A stretch of DNA of 41,441 nucleotides from Acidimicrobiaceae bacterium (lineage in GTDB: Bacteria > Actinomycetota > Acidimicrobiia > Acidimicrobiales > Bog-793). A program made the position numbers and the translations under genes. Position 1 is the first letter of the stretch, and each line of letters starts with the position of its first letter. Below the pieces are notes generated by a model. The model did not search any database, had not been told where the DNA came from, and worked only from the letters and a program-made list of their open reading frames with translations. Below, one piece after another: positions 34,337-41,441 of this stretch. Where the stretch lies: contig PLIM01000002.1 of the NCBI GenBank assembly GCA_003139355.1, positions 7,366 to 48,806 on the forward strand, read 5' to 3'.

Positions 34337-35557
34337 ATGGCCGACTCGCCCGAGGTCGACGGCGCAGTTGCCGGCGTGACCGCGCCGCGCCGTCACGACA
34401 ACCTGCTGAGATGGATACCCGGGCCGCTGCGCCATGGGATCACGCTCTTCGTCCTCCTGCTGTTCATCGAGTACGTCCTCATTCCCAGTTTCCTGCACTC
34501 CAAGGCACGTTCCTCGCTGAGCCAGCTAGGTCGCGTCAATGTCGCGTGGCTCCTCGCCGGCTTGGCTCTCGAGGCTGCAGCGCTTCTCGCATACGGGCGC
34601 CTGACGCAGTCGGTGCTGCCAAAGGACGGGCCGAACATCTCAAAGGTGCTCCGAATCGACCTGTCCACGCTCGCCGTGAGCCACGTGATCCCCGGAGGCA
34701 CCGCTGGCGGCACCGGGCTCGGCTACAGGCTCCTCACCTCGAACGGGGTGAGTGGCGCCGATGCCGGCTTCGCTCTTGCGACCCAGGGGATCGGTTCGGC
34801 CGTCGTCCTCAACGGGATGCTCTGGATAGCGCTCGTGATCTCGATCCCGCTCCATGGTTTCAACAGCGCTTACGTCACGGTCGCGATTGTCGGCGCTGTG
34901 CTGCTCGCCGCCCTCGGCGTGCTCGTGCTGTCCCTGACGCGGGGCGAGGCGCACGCCACCAGGGCTCTGCAGTCGGTGGCCCGACGGGTGCCGTGGATCA
35001 CCGAAGATCAGATGGAGAAGCTCGTCCAGCGCCTGGCCATCCGACTGCGGACGCTGGGCTCGGATCGGCACCTGCTCAAGAACGCGGTGTCGTGGGCAGC
35101 CGCGAACTGGCTGTTCGACGCGGCCTCGCTCTGGGCCTGCATCGCAGCCTACGGGCATCTCACCAGGCCCATCGACCTCTTCGTGGCCTACGGCGTGGCG
35201 AACGTGCTCGCAGCTGTCCCGCTCACCCCCGGTGGCCTTGGCATCGTCGAGGCGGTAGCCGCAACCTCGCTGATTGGCTTCGGCGTCCCTGCGGCAGTCG
35301 CGTGGCTGGGAGTGATCTCCTGGCGCCTGTTCAACTTCTGGCTGCCGATCCCGGTGGGTGCTGGTGCCTACCTGTCCATGCGGGTCAGGCGCGGGGCGGG
35401 CCTCAAAGAGCGTCGTGAGGCGCTCGGGGGCATGACAAGGCCCAGGGACCCGTCCGCTCCACCGTCCGGCGTGATACCGAGCATCAAGCCAGACCAGCTT
35501 CCCCGGAGGCCAGGGCCTGCATCTCCTCCGGACCCGTCGGCACCAGTTCAAGACTGA
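34337..35557 (+). CDS. YbhN/UPF0104 family membrane protein (flippase-like domain)
   Basis: The 406-residue protein has about eight membrane helices. It carries the motifs VSHVIPGGTAGGTGLGYRLL and VPLTPGGLGIVEAVAATSL of the lysylphosphatidylglycerol-synthase transmembrane family. It lacks the C-terminal aminoacyl-transferase domain, so lipid transport or anchoring is more likely than lipid modification. The last 50 residues are proline-rich and cytoplasmic. The ATG at 34337 has AAGCAT six bases upstream, a weak promoter match. Confidence 0.87.
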   Translation: MADSPEVDGAVAGVTAPRRHDNLLRWIPGPLRHGITLFVLLLFIEYVLIPSFLHSKARSSLSQLGRVNVAWLLAGLALEAAALLAYGRLTQSVLPKDGPNISKVLRIDLSTLAVSHVIPGGTAGGTGLGYRLLTSNGVSGADAGFALATQGIGSAVVLNGMLWIALVISIPLHGFNSAYVTVAIVGAVLLAALGVLVLSLTRGEAHATRALQSVARRVPWITEDQMEKLVQRLAIRLRTLGSDRHLLKNAVSWAAANWLFDAASLWACIAAYGHLTRPIDLFVAYGVANVLAAVPLTPGGLGIVEAVAATSLIGFGVPAAVAWLGVISWRLFNFWLPIPVGAGAYLSMRVRRGAGLKERREALGGMTRPRDPSAPPSGVIPSIKPDQLPRRPGPASPPDPSAPVQD

Positions 35558-35632
35558 TCGGGACCCCGAACGGCTCCCGTGGCCGTCGCCTGACGTGGTA
35601 GCGCCCGAGGCATGACAGCATCTGGATCTCGA

Positions 35633-35688
35633 TTCGAATCGCCGGGGCGTTTCGAATCGCCGGGCGCTCAGACCGCCGGGGCGCTCAG
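35633..35688. repeat. Three imperfect 17-20-base tandem repeats at the ppk stop
   Basis: Copies lie at 35633-35649, 35652-35671 and 35672-35688, each built around CGCCGGGGCG or CGCCGGGCGC; two carry TCGAATCG. The last copy contains the ppk stop. This resembles the tandem duplication at 2910-2943 in placement. Confidence 0.5.
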
Positions 35689-37790
35689 CCTTGCGACTCG
35701 GGCGAGCGGCGCTTGCGGGCACGCTCGACTGCGAGCTCCTGGAGCCGCCGCTGCGCGCTGAGGCCGAGCACCGGCACGACTCGCACCCAGTCGCCATCCG
35801 GTCCGAGCTCCCAGGCGTTGGTGTCGTCGGCGAGATTGAGCTGGAGGGTCTCCTCGAGTCGAACCCGTAGCTCCGGGTCGAGAACCGGGACGAGTACCTC
35901 GATCCTGCGGTCCAAGTTCCGCTCCATCAGATCGCCGGAACCGATCGTGTAGCGCACCTGACGGTCACCGGAAGGGTCGCCGAAACGGAAGATGCGAGAG
36001 TGCTCGAGGTAGCGCCCCATGATCGAACGCACCGTGATCCGGTCGGAGAGTCCCGGCACACCTGGCCGGAGGCAACAGACACCTCGCACGACGAGATCGA
36101 TGCGGACGCCCGCCTGCGAGGCGGCGTACAAACCGTCGATGACTTCCGGGTCGGTGAGCCCGTTCACCTTGATGGTGATGCGGCCTGCCTCCCCTACCGC
36201 CGCTTCTTCGGCCATCTGGGCGAGAATCCATGCCCTCATGCCTTGGGGAGCCACCACGATGCGGCGGTGGGTGACCGGCCGGCCGTAGCCGGTCAGATGG
36301 TTGAACAAGTCGGTCAGGTCCTCACCGATGGCCGGATCGGCGGTCAGAAGCCCGAGGTCCTCGTAGATCCTTGCCGTTTCGGAGTTGTAGTTACCCGTCC
36401 CGATGTGGCAGTAGCGACGGAGCCCGTCCTCCTCACGTCGCACGACGAGGACGATCTTCGAGTGGGTCTTCAACCCCACCAGGCCATAGACGACGTGCAC
36501 GCCGGCGCGCTCGAGCTGACGTGCCCAGAGGATGTTCGCTTGCTCGTCGAAACGGGCCTTCACCTCCACGAGTGTCGCGACCTGCTTGCCCTGCTCGGCT
36601 GCCCGGACAAGCGCGGAGACGATGGCCGTGTCATCCGAGGTGCGGTACAGGGTCTGCTTGATCGCGAGCACGTTCGGATCGTCGGCGGCCTGGGTGATGA
36701 ACGCCTCGACCGAGGTCGTGAACGAGTCGTACGGGTGGTGAACAAGCACGTTGCGTTCTCGCAGCACCGAGAACAGGTCGACGGGTCCGTCGCCGGCGGT
36801 CGCAAGGCGGGGTTGGGTCATGGGCACCCAGGGCGGCTCATGAAGATCGGGTCGGTCGATCGCATGCAGCGCCCAGAGCTGGCTCAGACCGAGAGGAGTC
36901 GAGCTCTCGTAGACATCGTCGGTCCCGAGCTCGAGCTCGGCCAACAGCAGGTCGCGAACCTCTGTCGGCGTGTCCCGATCGACTTCGAGCCTGACCGCGC
37001 GGCCGAAACGGCGACGACGGAGCTCCGTCTCGACCGCGGCGAGGAGGTCGTCAGCTTCACTCTCCTCGAGGTCGAGGTCAGCGTTGCGCGTGACCCGAAA
37101 GGCGTGGTAACGCCCGATCTCCATTCGCGGGAAGAGCCTGGGCAGGTTCGCGGCAATCAACTGCTCGAGGGCCACGAAGCGAGAACCACCGTTGAGCGGC
37201 ACGAAGCGGGGCAGCAATGGCGGTACCTTCACCCGCGCAAAGCGCTGCTCGCGAGTACCCGGATCCTCGACAAGCACGGCGAGGTTGAGCGACAGGTTCG
37301 AGATGTAGGGGAACGGATGGCCCGGGTCCACGGCCAGCGGCGTGAGAACCGGGAAGATCTCCTTCTCGAAAACGCCGAGGACACGGGCTTTCTCGGCGGC
37401 GTCGAGGTCATCGATGGACGTGAGATAAAGGCCGGCGCTGGCGAGGCTGGGGACGAGCGACGACTCGAATACCTCGTCGCTGCGCGCTTGCAGGCGAATG
37501 CACTTGACCCGAATGTCCTTGAGCTGCTGTGAGGCGGTTCGCCCGTCCGCCGACCTGGAACGAAGCCCGGCCGCAACATGGTCCTTCAGTCCGCCAACTC
37601 GCACCTGGAAGAACTCGTCGAGCCCTGATGAGAGGATGGCCAAGAACTTCACGCGCTCGAGAAGCGGGAGCGAGGTATCGGCGGCAAGATCAACAAGGCG
37701 ATCCGCGAAGTCCATCCAGGACAGCTCACGGTTGAAGAAGCGGTCCGGGCGCGTGACAAGGCCCGCGTGCTCTGTGACATCGACTTTCAC
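35685..37790 (-). CDS. ppk: Polyphosphate kinase 1
   Basis: Ppk1 reversibly polymerises ATP gamma-phosphate into polyphosphate. The 701-residue protein begins with FFNRELSWMDF. The phospho-accepting histidine is in KTHSKIVLVVRRE and the second histidine in GRYLEHSRIFRF. FHHPYDSF-type nucleotide-site motifs (VHHPYDSFTTSVEAF) and IGTGNYNSETARIYED are also present. The GTG at 37790 is fixed by TAGCGT seven bases upstream; earlier in-frame codons overlap the divergent RodA/FtsW gene. No ppx or phoU is adjacent. Confidence 0.95.
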   Translation of the reverse strand: MKVDVTEHAGLVTRPDRFFNRELSWMDFADRLVDLAADTSLPLLERVKFLAILSSGLDEFFQVRVGGLKDHVAAGLRSRSADGRTASQQLKDIRVKCIRLQARSDEVFESSLVPSLASAGLYLTSIDDLDAAEKARVLGVFEKEIFPVLTPLAVDPGHPFPYISNLSLNLAVLVEDPGTREQRFARVKVPPLLPRFVPLNGGSRFVALEQLIAANLPRLFPRMEIGRYHAFRVTRNADLDLEESEADDLLAAVETELRRRRFGRAVRLEVDRDTPTEVRDLLLAELELGTDDVYESSTPLGLSQLWALHAIDRPDLHEPPWVPMTQPRLATAGDGPVDLFSVLRERNVLVHHPYDSFTTSVEAFITQAADDPNVLAIKQTLYRTSDDTAIVSALVRAAEQGKQVATLVEVKARFDEQANILWARQLERAGVHVVYGLVGLKTHSKIVLVVRREEDGLRRYCHIGTGNYNSETARIYEDLGLLTADPAIGEDLTDLFNHLTGYGRPVTHRRIVVAPQGMRAWILAQMAEEAAVGEAGRITIKVNGLTDPEVIDGLYAASQAGVRIDLVVRGVCCLRPGVPGLSDRITVRSIMGRYLEHSRIFRFGDPSGDRQVRYTIGSGDLMERNLDRRIEVLVPVLDPELRVRLEETLQLNLADDTNAWELGPDGDWVRVVPVLGLSAQRRLQELAVERARKRRSPESQG

Positions 37791-37797
37791 AACCCAG

Positions 37798-37807
37798 ACG
37801 CTACCGT
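37798..37807. promoter_or_regulatory. Symmetric divergent promoter of ppk and the RodA/FtsW gene
   Basis: The ten bases ACGCTACCGT contain two -10 hexamers that share the central TA. TAGCGT on the minus strand (37803-37798) ends seven bases before the ppk GTG, and TACCGT on the plus strand (37802-37807) ends eight bases before the RodA/FtsW GTG. The whole intergenic gap is 25 bases, so neither message can have a leader. Confidence 0.6.
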
Positions 37808-37815
37808 GTGAAGTC

Positions 37816-39195
37816 GTGCAGCCCCTCGCAATAGCACCGAGGGTCAAACAGCGGCGCCGGAGCGAGCTCGGCTTGCTGCTCGTTGCAGTGGTCGTGCTCA
37901 CGCTTGCGTATCTGCTGGCGTCCCTCGGCACTTATGGCGTGCTGCCTCCCAACGCGTTGGAGTTCATCGGCGTAATCGCAGCGTTGGCGCTTGCCGTGCA
38001 TCTGGCCAATCGTTTCCTCGCCCCGGAGGCGGACCCGGTCATCATGCCGATTGTCCTGATGCTGAACGGCATCGGTTTCGTGATGATCTACCGGCTGGAC
38101 CAGTCTGCGCAGATAACCCGCCTCGCGCCTTGGCACTACCAGGCCGCCTGGACGGCTCTCGGCGTCGTCGCCTACGTCCTGACACTTCTCATCGTCCGCC
38201 GGTCGCGTGACCTCGAGCGCTACCGCTACATGCTCGTGTTCGGTGCCTTGGTCCTGCTCGTTCTGCCGCTCGCGCCCTACATCGGGAGAACGCCCGAAGC
38301 ACAGCTGAACGGAGTGAAGTTGTGGATCCACCTCGGACCGGTCACCTTTCAGCCGGTCGAGATCGCAAAGCTCATGCTCGTAATCTTCTTCGCTTCCTAC
38401 TTCGTGGAAAAGCGCGAGATGCTGTCGCTCGCGACCCGGCGCGTGGGCAACCGACTACTGCCTGACCTTCGTCCTCTCGGTCCGATCGCGGTCGCGTGGG
38501 TCGTGTCGATCCTCGTCATCCTTCTCGAACACGACATCGGCTTCTCACTCCTGCTGTTCGTGATGTTCATCGCAATGTTGTGGGTGGCGACCGGGCGTTG
38601 GACCTATTTCGTCGGTGGGCTCGTCGCTTTCGTCGCGGGTACCTACCTGGCCGCGCACCTGCCGTTCGCGAAGTCCTTGATCGACCAGCGCGTGGGCGCA
38701 TGGATCAATCCCTGGACTCACTACAGCACGTACGGCTATCAGACTGTCCAAGGAGAGCTCGCACTTGGTCGGGGCGGTCTGACGGGATCGGGCCTGGGTC
38801 TTGGCACTCCTTACAACATCCCCGTCGCATACAGCGACTTCATCTTCGCAGCCATCGGCGAAGAGCTGGGGCTGCTCGGTACGACGGCGGTTGTCGCGGG
38901 CTTCTTGTTGTTGGTGGGCGCCGGAATGCGAGCGGCGATACGTGCTCGCTCTGAGTTCTCCCAGCTAGCCGCCGTCGGCTTCACCACGATCCTCGGGTTC
39001 CAGTCGTTCTTCATCATGGCCGGCGTGGTTCGTCTCCTCCCGCTCACTGGTGTGTCGCTGCCTTTCATCGGCTATGGCGGCTCCTCTCTCCTGGCTAACT
39101 ACGTCCTCGTGGCTCTGCTGATGCGCATTTCTGACGAAGGGTCCACTCCACCGGGGGTCACGGTCGGGCCAGGCCGTCGAATAACACGAATGTGA
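37816..39195 (+). CDS. RodA/FtsW/SpoVE (SEDS) cell-wall polymerase
   Basis: SEDS proteins polymerise lipid II into glycan strands with a partner penicillin-binding protein. The 459-residue protein has about ten membrane helices. It also has FQPVEIAKLMLVIFFASYF, the polymerase-site aspartate region around LEHDIGFSLLLFV, and LPLTGVSLPFIGYGGSSLLANYV. The last motif is nearer to RodA than FtsW. No PBP gene lies next to it. The GTG at 37816 is preferred because of the TACCGT hexamer. Confidence 0.9.
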   Translation: MQPLAIAPRVKQRRRSELGLLLVAVVVLTLAYLLASLGTYGVLPPNALEFIGVIAALALAVHLANRFLAPEADPVIMPIVLMLNGIGFVMIYRLDQSAQITRLAPWHYQAAWTALGVVAYVLTLLIVRRSRDLERYRYMLVFGALVLLVLPLAPYIGRTPEAQLNGVKLWIHLGPVTFQPVEIAKLMLVIFFASYFVEKREMLSLATRRVGNRLLPDLRPLGPIAVAWVVSILVILLEHDIGFSLLLFVMFIAMLWVATGRWTYFVGGLVAFVAGTYLAAHLPFAKSLIDQRVGAWINPWTHYSTYGYQTVQGELALGRGGLTGSGLGLGTPYNIPVAYSDFIFAAIGEELGLLGTTAVVAGFLLLVGAGMRAAIRARSEFSQLAAVGFTTILGFQSFFIMAGVVRLLPLTGVSLPFIGYGGSSLLANYVLVALLMRISDEGSTPPGVTVGPGRRITRM

Positions 39196-39255
39196 TGGCA
39201 CGCGCTTGCGGCCGCTGGTGCCTCTATGACCCAGAAGTCTCGGCGTCTGCGCGAT

Positions 39256-39984
39256 TCAGCCGCTCTCGTGGGAGCTGGTGGGCACACCTGACGAGGAGAA
39301 GACATCCAGCGGATCCGTCCCGGGCTGAAATGGATAGGTGTACTTGATGATGCTTGCGACCTCCGAAGGTGATCCTGAGACCGTCGCACATGCGTCCATG
39401 TTGACTTGACCGTTGGGTTCGAGATCGCCGCTGAAGACGAGTTTCTGGCCCACGATTAAGCCCCATCCGCCGGCAGACGCAGGTACGTCAAGGGTCGTCC
39501 CGTTCAAGGAGACATGATTGTCGACGAGAACGGTCGAGGGGCCGCTCCCGCGGAGGTACTCCGACACGCTCACCGTCAACGGACCCACGAGGATGTTCTG
39601 GTTCGTAATTGGATAAGAAACTCCACGCTGTTGAATGACTTGATCTGCGATGTAGACGGACTGACTGCCACTGACGACGGTCCCCGCGAAGACGAGAGAA
39701 CGACCAGGAGCGAAGACAACGTTTCCGTTCGTGACAGCCGCCAAAGGACTGGGACACGGCACAGTTACTGCTGCAATTCGGATCGTGGATGGTCCTCCAG
39801 CGAGCGCCAAGGTTGCTCCGAGGCCGCCGCCCACAACAAGAACGGCAACACTGAGTGCGGCTAGGCGGCGGAGTCGTTGCTGTCTGATCCGAGAGGAACG
39901 CCGAGCAAGCAAGCTCATCGGAAGCCGTGGCCGCAGCGGCGGGGCGGCGGCGAGCATCTCCAGTTGATCTTCAATTCGCGTCAT
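39256..39984 (-). CDS. Single-pass membrane protein linked to a sigma factor
   Basis: The 242-residue product has a short cytoplasmic N-terminus (MTRIEDQLEMLAAAPP), a basic stretch, one membrane helix near residues 42-64 and about 175 residues outside. The outer part has beta-rich sequence such as SLVFAGTVVSGSQSVYIADQ. It overlaps the sigma gene by 14 bases and has GGAGGG five bases before its ATG. The layout is that of an anti-sigma factor, but the zinc-binding HxxxCxxC motif is absent. The role is inference. The DNA here looks less GC-rich than the rest. Confidence 0.7.
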   Translation of the reverse strand: MTRIEDQLEMLAAAPPLRPRLPMSLLARRSSRIRQQRLRRLAALSVAVLVVGGGLGATLALAGGPSTIRIAAVTVPCPSPLAAVTNGNVVFAPGRSLVFAGTVVSGSQSVYIADQVIQQRGVSYPITNQNILVGPLTVSVSEYLRGSGPSTVLVDNHVSLNGTTLDVPASAGGWGLIVGQKLVFSGDLEPNGQVNMDACATVSGSPSEVASIIKYTYPFQPGTDPLDVFSSSGVPTSSHESG

Positions 39985-40492
39985 GGGAACCCTCCATGTC
40001 TTCGCAATTGTCGATAGGAACGCTGTCGCGATTGAGAACGGCCGCCTTGGCATCGGCAAGCGTCGACGCGACAGTGGAACGCGAGACGTGTAGGACGCTG
40101 GCGACTTCGCGTTGGGGAAGATCGGCGATATAGCACAGTGCCAGAACAGTGCGCTGGCGAGCCGTCAAGGGTCTGATGGCCTCGAGCACCTGAAACCAGA
40201 GGAGAGGATCCTGTTCTGCCTTTGAGGCATCGCTGGCCTTCAGGGACAACTGCACTTCTTGTTCTTGTCGGCGGATGCGTCGACGTAGTTCGTTCAACGC
40301 CACTCGGTATGTCCAGCCTGTCGGTGACTTCATTGTCCTCACCCGGCGCCACCGAGCGAGGGCGCGCGCGAACGCCTCGTCTGTGGCCTCGCTCGCAGCA
40401 TCTGCGTTGCCTGAGACGACAGTCAGCACGGCCAGCACGCGAGCGTGGCAGTCTGAGTACCAGGTCTCGAATCCGCTGAAGCTATCGGTCAT
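39971..40492 (-). CDS. ECF-type RNA polymerase sigma factor
   Basis: The 173-residue protein shows a region 2 (EATDEAFARALARWRRV, then MKSPTGWTYRVALNELRRRIRRQ) and a helix-turn-helix region 4 (LTARQRTVLALCYIADLPQREVASVLHVSRSTVASTLADAK). The ATG at 40492 has GGAG nine bases upstream; an ATG at 40540 would add 16 residues. It is paired with the membrane protein downstream. It probably controls its own operon and an envelope response; the signal is unknown. Confidence 0.85.
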   Translation of the reverse strand: MTDSFSGFETWYSDCHARVLAVLTVVSGNADAASEATDEAFARALARWRRVRTMKSPTGWTYRVALNELRRRIRRQEQEVQLSLKASDASKAEQDPLLWFQVLEAIRPLTARQRTVLALCYIADLPQREVASVLHVSRSTVASTLADAKAAVLNRDSVPIDNCEDMEGSHDAN

Positions 40493-40920
40493 CGCTCGCC
40501 GCTCCCGGCCATCGGTGGAGTAAATCACGGGGGGCCTCATTTTGACGGGCGTGACGACGAGAAATCTTTCACGTGGTTCAAGATGTCACGAGTCGATCTG
40601 GATGAAGAAGGGTCCTCACAGCCGGTGACCTGGACTATCTCCTGGCTCTTGCGGCGCTCCCAATTAGGGAGACCTGGCAAACCTCACCCTTCTCGCCTCG
40701 CTGGAGACAAAGGCAAGATCGTAAGGCGGCGGACGACACACGGCCCGGAAGACGCTCGGCCCGAAGCTGACGGCTGCAGCAAACTACTCCCCCACCTGCG
40801 AAGAGAGCCACGCCAGGCCCAAGGACGGGCCAGGCAGGCACGAGTTCAGACAGACTTTCGCCCGACTTCCAGGGGCCAGCGGCGGGGTGAAAGTGGCTTC
40901 TCGGTGGGTGAAACGCCCGC
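40493..40920. other. 428-base non-coding leader/intergenic region
   Basis: This is the longest gene-free stretch in the window. It lies between the sigma gene start and the stop of the nuclease-domain gene, both on the minus strand. Frames on either strand are arginine- and tryptophan-rich shadows without domains. A GGCGGG/CCCGCC pairing just after the nuclease-gene stop (about 40882-40920) could terminate it. A second hairpin lies at 40812-40835. Confidence 0.5.
40812..40835. terminator. Hairpin of unknown role
   Basis: GCCAGGCCC pairs with GGGCCAGGC around a six-base loop, giving eight base pairs with one A-A mismatch. It is 86 bases past the nuclease-gene stop and 320 bases before the sigma gene. 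It may terminate the first or structure the leader of the second. Confidence 0.35.
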
Positions 40921-41441
40921 CTAATTCGCGCCCATGGGATCGGTGCCGGCCACCTCCAACACTGCCGACGCGGCCATGATCGGCACAGGCACCTGCTGAC
41001 GCAGTGCGAGAGCGATCGCATCCGAGGGCCTGCAGTCGATCAAACGCGCCCCCGACCGACCGGAAATAACCATCTCGGCGTCAAACGCGGTCCCGCGAAC
41101 CTCAGTGATCCGGACGACGTCGAGTGTCATCCCGAATTCCTCGAGGACACGGGTGAACAGTTCATGGGTGAGCGGCCGCGGGGTCGCGAGTCCCCTTGCC
41201 GCGTAGCCGATCGCGATACCCTCGGCCCCGCCGACGGGGATCTGCAACTCGCGAAATGGCGGATCCGCCTCCTGAAGCACGACGACTGGGTAAGTCGCCG
41301 GCAGAAGGAGCACGACGTCGACGTAGAGCATCTGTGACATGTCAGGCGGCGTGACCAGCGGGTCCACCGCCAGATCCATCTCGTCGGAGGGCTCGTCCAG
41401 CTCGTCTTGCTCGGCGGGTTCGTCCGGCTCGGCGAACTCGT
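40921..41441 (-). CDS. Bifunctional nuclease (DUF151) family protein, 5' end open
   Basis: The BFN domain family includes proteins with DNase and RNase activity in plants and many uncharacterised bacterial ones. The domain reads MLYVDVVLLLPATYPVVVLQEADPPFRELQIPVGGAEG in two parts, with RPLTHELFTRVLEEFGM and CRPSDAIALALRQQVPVPI later. Upstream of the ATG at 41379 the frame stays open to the window edge and encodes an acidic stretch (EPAEQDELDEPSDE). The true start is probably outside; ATG 41379 is the alternative. The TAG stop is followed by a possible hairpin. Confidence 0.88.
   Translation of the reverse strand, partial: EFAEPDEPAEQDELDEPSDEMDLAVDPLVTPPDMSQMLYVDVVLLLPATYPVVVLQEADPPFRELQIPVGGAEGIAIGYAARGLATPRPLTHELFTRVLEEFGMTLDVVRITEVRGTAFDAEMVISGRSGARLIDCRPSDAIALALRQQVPVPIMAASAVLEVAGTDPMGAN

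Noticed and set aside
36000-37532. 510-codon open frame on the plus strand opposite ppk
   Set aside because: It is the antisense shadow of ppk in high-GC DNA; no domain, and ppk is certain.
40735-40920. Possible riboswitch (cobalamin or cyclic di-AMP type) suggested by GGGGTGAAA-like words
   Set aside because: The conserved core order of either class is not present on either strand.
40583-40924. 113-codon plus-strand frame in the intergenic region
   Set aside because: Arginine- and proline-rich, no ribosome site, overlaps the end of the nuclease gene; treated as non-coding.
1-41441. Mobile elements, CRISPR arrays, tRNA or rRNA genes, phage or defence genes
   Set aside because: None found; no terminal repeats, spacer-repeat pattern or conserved RNA gene sequences.

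Overview
The window is compact, high-GC chromosomal DNA of a free-living actinomycete-type bacterium. A mycothiol synthase gene, frequent GTG and TTG starts, an actinobacterial hisI-trpE junction and many promoters sitting right on their start codons support this. An affiliation near Acidimicrobiia is my inference. I see no rRNA, tRNA, insertion sequence, integrase, CRISPR array or phage gene. Most of the window is core metabolism, and I did not find a new multi-gene defence or biosynthetic system. The interesting signals concern gene expression: near-universal NTGA stop/start overlaps, leaderless promoters, a symmetric divergent promoter, a mini-ORF leader and a PHO box.

Layout. 1-2855 (minus): the arginine genes argC-argJ-argB, with argB running off the left edge and a likely regulated promoter before argC. 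2910-4794 (minus): a two-gene ABC-2 exporter. 4928-12606 (minus): one long operon, groES-like-hisI-trpE-ygfZ-DMT transporter-trpC-trpF-trpB-trpA; trpG and trpD are not in the window. 12749-14005 (plus): an orphan ATP-grasp enzyme. 13980-16750 (minus): hisB-hisH-hisA-hisF, preceded by rlmN and mshD. 18874-22552 (plus): nth, then hisD-hisC, with a small coiled-coil gene on the minus strand between them. 22833-23720 (plus): an alpha/beta hydrolase. 23983-28134 (minus): pstS-pstC-pstA-pstB under a PHO box, without phoU. 28339-31310 (plus): a short-chain dehydrogenase, then menG-menF for menaquinone. 31270-34185 (minus): a polyprenol-phosphate glycosyltransferase coupled to a hydrolase, and an AI-2E family permease. 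34337-35557 (plus): a YbhN-type flippase-like membrane protein. ppk (minus) and a RodA/FtsW gene (plus) diverge from one tiny promoter at 37798-37807. The right end (minus) carries an ECF sigma factor with a membrane partner in visibly less GC-rich DNA, a 428-base non-coding stretch, and a bifunctional-nuclease domain gene that runs off the edge.

Together the genes cover arginine, histidine and tryptophan synthesis, phosphate uptake and polyphosphate storage, menaquinone, mycothiol, base-excision repair and envelope growth. Within operons nearly every gene starts inside the stop codon of the previous one (ATGA, GTGA, TTGA and apparently once CTGA). Monocistronic or first genes usually have a TANNNT hexamer ending 6-8 bases before the start codon, which leaves no room for a ribosome binding site.
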